A stretch of 64,000 nucleotides of DNA from Aselliscus stoliczkanus. Taxonomy: Eukaryota; Chordata; Mammalia; Chiroptera; Hipposideridae. Positions 48,661 to 59,619 of the stretch are shown here, in pieces. Within the stretch, counting starts at the first letter, position 1. Every line of letters starts with the position of its first letter. A program made the position numbers and the translations under genes. The notes beneath the pieces are model-generated. The model was not told the origin of the DNA. It did no database searches and was given only the letters and a program-made list of their open reading frames with translations. The DNA lies in the NCBI GenBank assembly GCA_033961575.1, contig CM066740.1:61449213-61513212 (forward strand), in the 5' to 3' direction.

Positions 48661-51600
48661 TCGACATTTGAATGATGGGAGCAAAACAAGGGGCCTAATG
48701 CCAGCGGAAATGTCTCTCTTCCCGGGTATCAACAAATGAGTTTGAAATGACCACTGATTCTTTTCACGTTGGCTCCACAGGCAGACAGGTGACTGAAATT
48801 TGATTTACACGAAAACGCATCGTCATCCTCTTTTACTTAGGTAATCATGTGTTGATAGGGCCAGGCCCCACTGAAAGAAACACACAGTTCTTCCTCTCGA
48901 GTGGCACACTGTTTCCAATAACTGTGACGTGTGTTTGTCTTCAGTACAGACACTTGTAAACATTGGGCATTGCAGTGGAATTACAAGAAGTTCCATTGGA
49001 GAAGACTAAAATGCTTTTAGAAGCAGCTACACAGTCCCTTTTTTTCCCTTTGCAGTGGTATCCTCACATCACGTTTACAGAGGTACTTTTTCTCAGATCA
49101 TGCTATTAGTTACCAAAGTGGAAAGGAAGCACAGGTATACATACACAGATGACCCTCCTGATCTGGCTACACCTGCTGCCAGACAGGGCAATATTGACTT
49201 CAGTTTTTGGAGGGAAGGACCACCCCACCTGTATTTTCTGCCACTTCTAAATGCACATTTGATCAATGGAAGCCAAACAAGGGCCTTAATGCCAGTCAAC
49301 ATGTCTCTCTTCCCTAGTATCCACAAATGTGTTAGGATGTCAACTCATTTTATTGCTATGTGCTCCAAAGGCAGCCAAATGAGTTATTTTAGACCAAAAC
49401 ACATCCTTCCACATCTCTTGCTTAGGCTAACGAGTTTCATAGTGTCAAGCCACTCTCAACAAAAATGCACTTTCCTCCTCTCGTGTGGCTAAATGTTTCC
49501 AATTGCTTTGAGATTCGTTTGTCTTCAGTACAGACACTTGCAAGCATTGGACATTGCAGTGGAATTCCAAAGAGGCTTGGCGGTGAGCAGTAAAATGCTT
49601 TTGGCAGAGGCACAAAGTCACCTACATTCCTTACTGTGCAGGGGTTGTGTCACATCAGGTTGTTGGGAGGCCTTTTCCTTCGTTCATTCAGTTAGTTACT
49701 GGAAGGCACATCACATACCCGCCTGGAGATGAACCTCCCCAACAGAGATGACTGCCCCAGGTTACCAGGCATGGCAATATTGACTTTAGTTGTTGGAGAC
49801 AAGGACATCTGCACTCGTCTTTTCTGCCTATTCTGAATGACACACGTAATCGATGGTAGCGACACAAAGGCCCAAATGTGAGTCAACATGGCTCCCTTCC
49901 ATAGTACCAGCAAGCGTGTTAAGACAACTCATTCTATTACCATGGACTCCACAGACAGACATGTGACTGACTTTGGAAACCCGCTTTAGATGAAAACGCA
50001 TCCTTCCACTTAGCTTGCTTAGGAAAACATGTGGATCATAGTGCCAAGAGGGAGTGAACATAAATGCACTCTTCTGCTCTCTTGTAGCTAAATGTACCCA
50101 ATGATTTGAGGTTCATTGTCCAGTACTGACACTTGCAAGCATTGGGCATTGCAGTGGAATTTCAGAGAGGCTTTGTCACTCCTGCTGATCCACAAACAGC
50201 CGTGTGACTCACTTGGGATAGCCGTTTTAGAGGAAAACACATATATTCTATTTGCTTGCTTAGGCAAACCTGAGTTTTACAGTGCCAATCAGATCTGAAC
50301 GTGAGTGCCCTGTTCTTCTCCTGTGGCTTAATGTCTCCAATAACTTTGACGTTCGTTTGTACCCAGTTCTCACACTTCCAAGCTTGGGCTTTGCAGCGGA
50401 ATTTCAGAGAGCCTTGGTCATGGACACTGAAACACTTTGGGCAACAGCCACACAGTTCCTTGCATTCCCTCCAGTTCAAGGGTTGCGTTAAGTCAGTGTT
50501 TCAGGAAACCTTTTCCTTGGTTCACTCAGTTAGGTGTGAACCTAAAGGCACATGTGTGTGCCTAAGGATGAAGTTTCTGCTGTGATCTGACTGCACTAGG
50601 TTGTTCGGCATGGCTGAATAAATTTCAGTTGTCTGAGGCAGGGACCTCCACAATTGACTTTCCTGTCCATTCGGAACACAGGTTTGTTAGAAGGGATCCA
50701 ACCACTGTCCCTAATGCTAGTCAACATACATATCTTCCCCAGTAGCAGCTAACGCGTTAAGAATGACAACTCATTCTATTGCCGACTGCTCCACATCCAG
50801 CCATCTGACTGACTGTGGAATCCCGCATTAGACGAAAACATGCATCCACTTTGCTTGCTAAAGCAAACATGTGTTTCTTAGTGCTAAGCAGCTCTGTATG
50901 TGCATGCACTGTTCCCTTTCTCATGTCGCTTAATATTTCCAATAGATTTGAGGTTCGTTGCTCTTCAGTACTGACACTTGCAAGAATTGGGTATAGTGGT
51001 GGAATTTCAGGGAGCCTTGGTCATGAACACTGAAACGCTTTGGGCAAGAGTGACGCAGCTCCTTGCATTCCTTCCTAAGCAAGGGTTGCGCTAAGTGAAT
51101 GGGTTGGGAGTCCTACTCCTTGGTTCACTCAGTAGTTACCGGAATGCTCATAACGTGCAAGCCAGTGGAAGAAGGCTATGCCTTGGGCTGACTGTGCTAG
51201 TTTTTTCGACATGGCGGTATTGATTTCAGTTTTCCGAGGCAGGGACCGCCACAATTGACTATTCCGCCAATTCTGAATGGGATTGGTTAGAAGGGAGACA
51301 AACACGGTCCATGATGCTACCCAACATGTCTTCTTCCCCAGTATCAGCAAACACGCTAGGAAGGAAAACTGATTCTATTGCCGAATGCACCACATCCAGC
51401 CATGTGACTGAGTTTGGAAACCCACTTTAGACGAAAACACATCCATCCACTTTGCTTGCGAAGGCAAACCTGTGTTTCATAGTTCCAATCAGCTCTGAAA
51501 GTGAATGCACTCTTCCTCTTCTCGTGTGGCTTAATGTTTCCTGTAGTTTTGAGATTCGTTTGTGTTCAGTACTGACATTTGCAAGTGTTGGGCATTGCAG

Positions 51601-51890
51601 TAGAATTTCAGAAAGGCCTGCTCATGACACCGAAACACTTTGGGCAACAGCCACACAGTTACCTGCATTCGTTCCAGTGCTAGGGCTGTGGAAAGTCAGT
51701 GTTTCAGGAGGTGTTTTTTGAGTTCACTCAGTTGGGTACCGGAAAGGCACACAACTTAGTGTGAGCTAGACGATGAAGCATCTGCCTTGATGTGACTGCA
51801 CTAGGTAGTTCCACATGGCTGAATTGATTTCAGTTCTCCAAGGCAGGGACCTCCGCAATTGACTTTGCTGTCCATCCGGAACACGCCTGA
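48661..51890 (+). repeat. ~600-bp tandem repeat cluster 2
   Basis: At least five head-to-tail units in the same orientation as cluster 1. The 'gactttggaaacccgctttag'-like landmark recurs near 48,790, 49,385, 49,964, 50,199, 50,806 and 51,405 (spacing ~595, 580, 235, 607, 599). The short spacing marks a unit with ~365 bp missing. Other recurring landmarks are 'gcaagcattgggcattgcag', 'ccaggttgccagacatggc'-like and 'ttcactcagttagttaccgg'-like. No coding frame is conserved among units. Family unrecognised. Confidence 0.87.
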
Positions 51891-54054
51891 AACTCAGGCC
51901 ATCCATGACTTTGCACTGCCAGAAGTAACACCCTGTCACCTGATTGCAGTCCTGCTGTGCACACATCTGAGGTCCTGGTGGCTCCCTCTCACTGCAGTGG
52001 AGGGAGGGGGTGTGGGTGGGGCAGGCCGGGCACCGGCAGGATACGCACATGCACACGCACCTGTGCTGATGGAAATGCTCTGGGCTCACAGCGATGGAGG
52101 CTGCACAGCACTATGAGTGCACCACAACTGAGCTGCGTATTTAAAATGGGTAATGGTTCACTTTATGTCATGTGAATTTTATTGACATAAGACTCCACAG
52201 AACACAGAGGCCTTGTGTCTGCTTCCTCCTATCCTGATGCTTCCTTTCCCGTGGGCCTGGAGCTTTCTGGGTGGAAGACTGTGGGTGCCAGTGTTCAGGA
52301 GCCTCCACTGCCTGCACTGTCTGCCATCCTGGGAGGTGGAGGCCACTCCCTTTCGGGAGGTCTCGGGCCCTGGGCAGGGCTGAAGTGCACTCTGCCCACT
52401 GTTACACTGGCACCAATGTGAACACAGGCTGGGGGGTGGCAAAGGTCCCATGACGCATCCGGCCTAGGATTTGCCCTCCATCCCAAGTTCCGGGACCCCC
52501 TGAATCCTGGTGGAAGCAGAGCCCATCCCCCACCCCAGGCTGGAGATCCAGATTCTGCCTCCCCCAGCCTCGCTGAAGTTGGGCGTCAATGCAGAAACGA
52601 GGGGCTGGGACAAGACTCCAGGGCAGTGAGGATGCAGCGGCACTGAGGCCAGCAGAGGACCAGCTGCAGGGCAGCTCTCTGGCCAGCCTGGGGTTTGCAC
52701 TCATTGGTTGAAACCGTTAATATATTCCTTTCCCACTTCCACCAGCCATAGCTGCTTCCTGATGCTTCACTGTGGTGTGTTTCTTTTTGCCAGACTACTG
52801 CAGAGGACCTGATCTACTCCACGCAGGGCTTCAGCCAGCCCTTCTAGCCCAGATAAGCAGTGGCCAGCAGGGCCATCCAGCAGTGCTCATGGGCTCAGAC
52901 ACGTCACACTGCTCACTGCCTCCTCATCACACATGTTCTCCCCCAGGACTGACCCATCCCAGGAAATAGTAGATTCTCTGATTTTATATTTTCACAATGA
53001 GGAAACAGAGCAGGAAGTTGTGTGCAGTGGGTACTAAAACCAGAGTGGATGGCACAAGATGGTGACCAGGAAGAATAGACACTGTCAGCCTCATGTGACA
53101 AAGATTTTTTACTGAAAAGTCAAAAGGGGGCACCTAGAAGTGCTGTAAATAATTCTATGCACTTACAGTCTTTGTGTATATTTTTAAGATCTGTACTTAT
53201 AGTGTGCAAATATAAACAAGTAAACACATCCAGAACAGAAAACGTGTTACAGACATGTAAGAGTTGACCGTAACTGGTGGGGCAGCTGACCTCTAAGTCT
53301 CCCAGCAGGAAGCACCTATTCCTCAGACATGTGAACTAACCCTCAACTCTCAGCCTGTCTGGGGAGAGGATGGGGCAGGGCCAGCTCCCCACAGGCTCCA
53401 TGGTGACTTGCCTGAAAAACGTGGGGATGTTGGGTACCAGGGGGCAAAGAATATGCAGGACCCTCATCTGCTTCCCCAGGGGCACTGTGGAGGACATGTG
53501 GGGAACAGGTGTGTCCACCACAGCCACCAGGAAGGGCTGTACTGACCCCAGAAGTCTCAGACAGACCATACCAGCCTCATAGGATGTGGTCACACACCCT
53601 TTATGTAGGATTTCCATGATTCAGGGTTCGTGGCCATCTACAGTGTGGCCAAATGACATCAGAGACAATTTACCACCTCCCCAGCTGCTTCCCGCACACT
53701 CAAGGGGACAACACGAAAGTCTGTCTCATGACAAGCACTCTGTACATGCAAATGAAAACTTAGAAAATAATAATAATAGTAATAATACAGTCCAAGACTA
53801 TCTATAAGGCTAGCTCTTGGTAGAGGCTGCTGCTTCTGGAGACTAAAGAAACTCGTGTGGGTTGTGGGTCACCAGTGTCTGCAAACCAACACTGAGGTGA
53901 GAAGGGCCTCCTGCAAGTGTGGGAAAGACAGGACATTTCTACAGGTCTGCCCATATGGCCCAGGCTCAGCAGGCACTGGGCCGAAGTCACATGTCTGCAT
54001 GTCTGTCTCTGCTGTCAGCAAAGCCCAGGACTCAGCCAGAGCCATGACTCCCAG
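51891..54054. other. Anonymous interval, no gene supported
   Basis: The last ~600-bp repeat fades near 51,890. The rest is GC-rich unique-looking sequence with overlapping short frames on both strands (for example 52,402-52,704). A possible MIR trace occurs near 52,980-53,040 ('attttcacaatgaggaaaca'). I recognise no protein, RNA gene or regulatory site. Confidence 0.55.
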
Positions 54055-54610
54055 GGTCACCCCCCATCTCTCCCAGGGTATGGTCCACCTCCATCTCTCC
54101 CGGGGTAGGGGCCACCCCCCACTTCTCCCATGGTATGGGCCACACCATTGTCTCTCCAAGGGTATAGGCCACCCCCATCTCTCCCAGGATATGGGCCCCC
54201 CCACTCCTCCCAGAGTATGGGCCACCCCCATTTCTCCCAGTGTACAGGCTAACCCCCATCTCTCTCAAGATTTGGGCCAGGCCCCCATCTGTCCCAGGGT
54301 ACAGGTCACAGCATTGTTTAAACCAGGGTACAGGCCACCCTATTGTTTCTCTGAGGGTACAGGCCACCTCCCATCTCTCAAAGATATGGACCACCCCCAT
54401 CTCTTCCAGGGTATGGGCCAACCCTCATTTCTTCCAGGGTACAGGTCACCCAGTCATCTCTCCTAAAGTATAGGCCACCCCCCCATATGTCTCACAGGGT
54501 ATGGGCCACCCCCATCTCTCCCAGGGTAGGATCCATCCTGTCATCTCCCCCAGGGTATGGCCCAACCTGTCGTCTCCCCCACAGTACAGGTTCCCCACCT
54601 CTCTGGGGAA
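54055..54610 (+). repeat. ~28-bp minisatellite
   Basis: About 19-20 diverged units of 'cccccatctctcccagggta' plus 'tgggccac', with 26-31-bp variation. It produces overlapping spurious frames on both strands (53,855-54,466 + and 54,032-54,421 -). Distinct from the 39-bp minisatellite. Confidence 0.93.
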
Positions 54611-57114
54611 CCTACTTCCTGCACCATTTATCACAAGGTTAATAGGACGGAAAATACTGGTCCTTATTCAGACAGCTTTCATCAAACCTCTGTAGCTGAT
54701 TACTCCACCCTGTCACCCGAATATCAAGATTTATTCTCTGACAGAATCATTCTGTGTTTGTCACTGAGAACTAAAACTGTAGTGTGGACACAACCCAGCA
54801 AATTCAAGGAGACACAAGGCAAATGTTTGGTCCCCTTCCTGGTGAAGCTGTGACATCCTGGTGGGTTACTAAAGGGCCAACACAGCCACTTATTAAACAC
54901 GGCATCCCATGGCCAAGGAAGGTCATGTACTCTCCCTAAATAAGAGTCCTGGAGGAACGCACTTGTTAACACACTGTTTTAGGACTAAAAACTTGAACAC
55001 TAGAAAGAAACACACATTTCCAAGGTTTAACTTGGCATGGCCGTCAGGGTCCTAGGACTTCTTCTGCCCTTGACCAAGGGCCTCAGGATGCAGCCACTGG
55101 GACTCCTGACACAAGGACTGCCGGCATCTGATGGCCAAGGCCACAAATTGCTAACACTAACGAAATTCCACTCCAACACTTCACCTCAGTGCAGCCACCT
55201 GATGAGGGAGGCCCATCCTCTGTGCCCCCTCAAGCTCCGGCCCCTGGGGTCTCCAGCCTTCCCTGAAAGTCAGTGCTCCTGGCCTCCTCCCAGCCTGGCA
55301 TGGGAGTGTCTGGGCCAGAGGCCCGGTGCGGCTGCCTTACCCAGGTGGTGCTGGTCCCTGTCTGAGGTGCTGGACAGGGAGCTGAGGTTGGATGACAGCT
55401 GCAAGCCTCCAGCTCTGCCTGTACCTCCTCCAGGTCCTGCAAGAGCTTTGTCATCTCATCCAAGTGCAGGTGGCCACTGTCATGGTCCAGCTCAACATCG
55501 GCCCAGGTCACCAGGCAGCCTGGAGAGCACTGTGTGCCGGCATTTGTGGTGTGCACCGTGACCTCTCTCTTATCACCATGCACACTCAGGACGACCCCTT
55601 AGAAGTGAAGCCAGATTAGCATAAGCAGCTCACAGGACAGGGGGATATAGTGGGAGCATGCTGGAGGGGGAGAAGGAGGATGTGCAGACAAGAAACAAAG
55701 TGCCACCTCAGTGTGAGGGAGCCACTGCACATACAGGCCTCGCCCTCCTATCATAGCAACTAGAAAGCAGGATGGTATGAGCAAGAGGCCTGCAGACACC
55801 AGGACCAGGCACAGGCCACAGCCAGGGTGGGGACCTGCCAGGCGTGGCAGTGAGCTGGTGAGGACAGTCTGCCTGGCTTTAAAGTTCTGGCCACACATGG
55901 CCCTGCACCCCATTGGGAGGTCAACAGCTCACACACACACTGCGACAATCTGCATCCCAAGTGTATGGAAGGGTGCAGCCTCCATCAAATAGGGCTCTGT
56001 GCCCACCCTAGGAATGTGTCAGAGCAAATCCTGGACAGGGTCTGACAGATCCAGGTTGCCCAACAGCCTGTCTGAGTAAGGTCCATCACGGTTCAAAGGC
56101 ATACGGCCAAGTCTAGCACCCACCAGCATAAGTGCAGAGCCTGACCTCCGATAAACCACCACTAGGCAGGAGACAGAGCAAGACGTCACAGCCCCACCAG
56201 GACGGAACACCATAAAGAGATGCATGGACAAGCAGATGGGGCACTCAAACAGCGATTGGAAACATACTCCACATGTTAAAGAAGGAACAGGAACCACTAC
56301 CATAAGGCGAGAAGGGGACGATGATGCTGGAAAGGTGAAATGGAGCTGGATGAACACAGAAACCCCAGGAAGGTCAATGGCAGGTCAGCACGGCAGGGAT
56401 GACCACAGTGCCCGTGAGGTCACAGTGCGGGATGGTCCAGATGCAGCAGAGACTCAACAACAAATGGGCAGAATTGGGGCACAGCCAAACTTCCCATATT
56501 TGATAAAACCTATAAACCCCCGGGACCACGAAGCTGAATGTAACCCAGGAAGTGTAAACCTAAAGAAAACTAACCAGGCACGTTAGGACCATACTCCTGA
56601 CAACCAGCTGTAAGGACAAATCCTGTCACAGCCAGAGGAAAAAGAAGAGTGGTGTGCAGAAGAGCATCACCGGAGCAGCTCGAGACCACTCACCTCCGAA
56701 GACCAGGCTGCCCTGGGCCAGTGGCCGTGGGTTTCAGGAGGGCTCCCACCACCCAAATGACAGGAAGGCTCACTGTGCCTCAGCTGTCTGTTTGATCACA
56801 GGGTTTAAGCTGAATGCCAGCTTTCCTTCTGGGATCCTGGCATTGTGGGTGTGCCAAGCAGAGGGACTATGCTATCACACTGCTGTCAGTCACATGGAGA
56901 GGGAGCTGTGGATGCGGCACATGGTCTCCTGCGACTCCCCATGTGTCTTTCCTGTGTGGGGTGTGGTCAATGTCCTTTCACTGCAATAAACCACAGTTGT
57001 GAGAACAACCATATGCTGAGTACTAGGGAATCAGCAAATCTGGGGTGGTCTTGGGGATCCCCGAATACTGGGAAAATAGAAAACCAACAACAAGATGGCA
57101 GACATGAGTCCTAT
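54611..57114. other. Anonymous interval with one exon-like stretch
   Basis: Unique-looking sequence. Apart from the minus-strand exon-like stretch at 55,355-55,612 I see only overlapping short frames. A GC-rich portion lies at 55,040-55,600. Confidence 0.5.
55355..55612 (-). pseudogene. Exon-like coding remnant, unrecognised, frameshifted
   Basis: On the minus strand, after a CTAAG acceptor-like end near 55,612, one frame reads through 'VHGDKREVTVHTTNAG' and 'TWADVELDHDSGHLHLDEM' to 'KLLQDLEEVQAELEA', a heptad-like amphipathic helix. It then loses sense, while the neighbouring frame becomes plausible ('LSSNLSSLSSTSDRDQHHLG') and ends at a GTAAGG donor-like site near 55,355. This pattern suggests a real exon carrying a one-base indel, or a processed fragment. 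The protein is not recognised. Confidence 0.4.
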
Positions 57115-57215
57115 CATACCAGTAACTGCATTACACACAATGGTCTAAAAACACTGCAACCAAAAGGCAGAGACTGTCAGGATAGATGACAAAGCAAGAC
57201 TAATTTATGCTCCTG
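57115..57215 (+). mobile_element. Old L1 ORF2 fragment
   Basis: 'aaaacactgcaaccaaaagg' followed by 'cagagactgtcaggatagat' and 'gacaaagcaagactaattta' parallels the endonuclease-domain DNA of L1 ORF2, where 'aat gct cca ata aaa agg cat' precedes 'gtggctgaatggataagaaa' at 18,459-18,500. It is strongly decayed and 5' and 3' truncated. Confidence 0.5.
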
Positions 57216-57231
57216 AAACAGATTGACAAAA

Positions 57232-57425
57232 CCCACTTTTAACTCTCACCTTGGCGCTGTTAACACTGGGGCCCAGTAACTCTCTGTGGGAGACAATTCT
57301 GTTTCTTTCAGGAGGTTTAGCAGAATCTCCAGACTCCACAAGCAATACCAGAGGCATAGCATCCCAATTGTGACAACCACAGGTGTCTCCAGACATGGCC
57401 ACAGTTCCCCCGGGGGAGATACTCC
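57232..57425 (-). mobile_element. MER5-like hAT DNA transposon
   Basis: The minus strand reads 'ggccatgtctggagacacct', 'gtggttgtcacaattggga', 'gattctgctaaacctcctga' and then 'acagcgccaaggtgagagtt'. This is the order seen in MER5A-type non-autonomous hAT elements (a clotted 'gtctggagaca...ggttgtcac' core). Old and lacking clear terminal inverted repeats here. Confidence 0.7.
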
Positions 57426-57429
57426 AGGT

Positions 57430-59015
57430 GAAACACGGGTGCATCCAAAGGAAAAGAGGGGAGATGTACCATGAACACCACCAGCCAACAGGGATGTCAA
57501 GAAGACTTCCAAACACCAAATTCTGGGTGATATGTGAGGGGCATTTACCACAAAGGGGCCATCAGGTCCCAAGGGACTGTCCCAGGGTGCACAAATGAGC
57601 ACACATGAGCACTCAGGCCATGACATCAGGTGGAGGCTGGCAGCTACACCAAGCAGCAGGGTGGAAGTACCAAGCAATCCAAAAGCTGTGGTCTGAAACA
57701 GGAAGGAGACCCAGGATGCCCAGCCTGGAGCCATCTGAAGGGCATCCTGATGACAGCGAGGCCCTCACCCGTGGCCATCCCACCAGACTGGGCCACCCAC
57801 CTGGGAGCCAGGACAGGCAGCTTGTGACAGCCCCATGCCCCTGAGGACCGCCCCTGAGGCTAGGTGGAAACGAGGCATCAGGGGCACCTCCTTCCTGCTG
57901 AGCCTGCTGACCCCACCACAGTGCTACATGGGGGTCTTTTGGTATGGCCACAGAGATGTCAGAATACGACTTCACTGACATAAAATCCAGCACAGAGCAG
58001 CCATCTCTTAGGGAGTCCCCAGCCTGCAGAGAACAAGAAACAGGAACCAGAGAAGGAAAGACACCTCAGTGGGCAATGCGCACCACTGGAAAGACAAGCC
58101 TGCAGTCGTGTCCACCCCTGGGAGTGGGTGAGACCAAGGTGTGTCCAGTCCGTGCCGCGGCCCAGCGACCAGCAGGGTGAGCCCACGGGGAGCCACTACC
58201 GAGAACAATGCCAGACAGACAGACAAAGGCTGCTGGCTCTCTAGGGACCTGCAGGTGCTGAGGGAGTGTAGGAAAGACTGCATCAGGTAGGCACACAGCA
58301 CCTGAGGAGCCCATGGCTATTTCTCAGGGACTTCATATAAATCACGTGGCAGATTGCAAACCAAAGCACTCTCCTTCCTCCTTCTGGGGAGCCTCCTGGG
58401 AATATGCGCTGCATCTCCCCAGCTCTCCCGCCCTCAGGGTGCCCCTGTGCTCCTCTGCAGAAGTGGCCCTGTCAACTCCAGCTCTGCATGGTACAGAAAA
58501 GTTCCTGCCTTCTCCAAGACCCTCTCCCCCACCATACACACATCTTATTCCATCCAATTTGTGACTCAGAATACTAAGATTTTAGGGTTCACATGTAGGT
58601 ATATTTTAAGCAAACATTTCAGCGGCCATCTAAGTACTCTAAGGCCCTTGAAATTCTACCAAATCACATACTGTCACATGGATGCCACATCCTAAGTCAC
58701 TATATAAAATTTAGTGTCAAAGGACAGTGCCCTCCCCCACTGGACACTCTGAAGTGACACAGTCTCTTCACCAAATAGTTAAGAAACAAAAGTTCCACAT
58801 GAGAGATGCTGAGTCTGCAGGCCTGGCTTGTGCAGATGCCTTTCCACACTCCCACTTCACTCTCGGCCCTCTCCCAGGGCTTGGACAGAACCCACACTGA
58901 CTGCTGACTGCACAGCAGGAAAAGGTGTCCACCTCCATCCAGCAACTCACAGGAACCCAGTGACTGAAGGAAGGTGAGGCTGCTGTTACTGAGCAATTGT
59001 CTATGTTCCCCATGA
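57430..59015. other. Anonymous interval, no gene supported
   Basis: Unique-looking GC-rich sequence with overlapping short frames on both strands. No domain, RNA or regulatory element recognised. An ERV- or LTR-derived origin for part of it is possible but unsupported. Confidence 0.5.
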
Positions 59016-59019
59016 CTAT

Positions 59020-59165
59020 TGGGTTTTCTTGGACTCCGTGCAAATCCTCTGCCATCAGGCTTTTTTTTGGCCTCGGTGTGAACACTCTGTGGTCAGGTTT
59101 TCTTGGCCTCAATGTGAACCCTCTGTGGTCAGGCTGTCTTGGCCTTGGAGTGAATCCTCTGCCAC
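59020..59165 (+). repeat. Short ~40-bp tandem repeat split by a SINE
   Basis: Four diverged units of 'ttttcttggcctcaatgtga' plus 'accctctgtggtcaggctg'. The repeat resumes after the SINE at 59,611 ('ccaggccttattgacctcgg'). It may be internal repetition of an LTR or a minor minisatellite. Confidence 0.7.
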
Positions 59166-59173
59166 CAGGCTTT

Positions 59174-59607
59174 CTTTTTTTTTTTTTAAAGATTTTATTG
59201 GGGAATTGGGGGAGGGGGACAGCGTTGGGGAATTGGGGAAGGGAAACAGACAAGTTGCTGTCTTTTTGTTCTTCAGTCTAGTTGCAGAGGATGTTGCTTC
59301 ACTGGCCCATGTTGGCATCGTCACTGCGCTCTTCCCGGATGAGGCAGATAGGTCACCAGCCTCTGGATGGTCGCTCACAGCGGCTATTGGCAGCTCACGC
59401 TGGCTGCCGGCCACTCACTGCAGCCTATGGCAGCCCACTGCAGCAGGCGCTGCAGCCTACACCATGTCTGGGGCTCACACAGCCCAGCTCCAGGTGGAGC
59501 TGTTGTTAGCTGTAGAGGCCAGTGTCACTGGCCCTCATATGTGGGATCTGAACTGGGGCCACTAGCATCCCAAAACCAGCTCTTAACGAATGTGCCACTT
59601 GGCCGGC
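59174..59607 (-). mobile_element. Composite tRNA SINE, ~434 bp (antisense)
   Basis: On the minus strand the head is that of the monomeric family ('gggccggccaagtggcacat' ... 'cacatatgagggccagtgac'). The middle is a unique ~250 bp rich in 'gctgccaatagccgctgtga'-like sequence. The tail is that of the multimeric family ('ccccaattccccaataaaat'). A 12-bp target-site duplication with one mismatch flanks it: CCACCAGGCTTT at 59,162-59,173 and CCACCAGGCCTT at 59,608-59,619. Confidence 0.85.
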
Positions 59608-59619
59608 CCACCAGGCCTT

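Noticed and set aside
53855..54466. 203-codon frame rich in Pro/His/Leu
   Set aside because: Mostly translation of the 28-bp minisatellite, with equally open frames on the other strand.
57246..57734. 162-codon minus-strand frame
   Set aside because: Overlaps the MER5-like element and anonymous flank; no family resemblance.
59029..59565. 178-codon plus-strand frame
   Set aside because: Runs through the antisense composite SINE and short tandem repeats.
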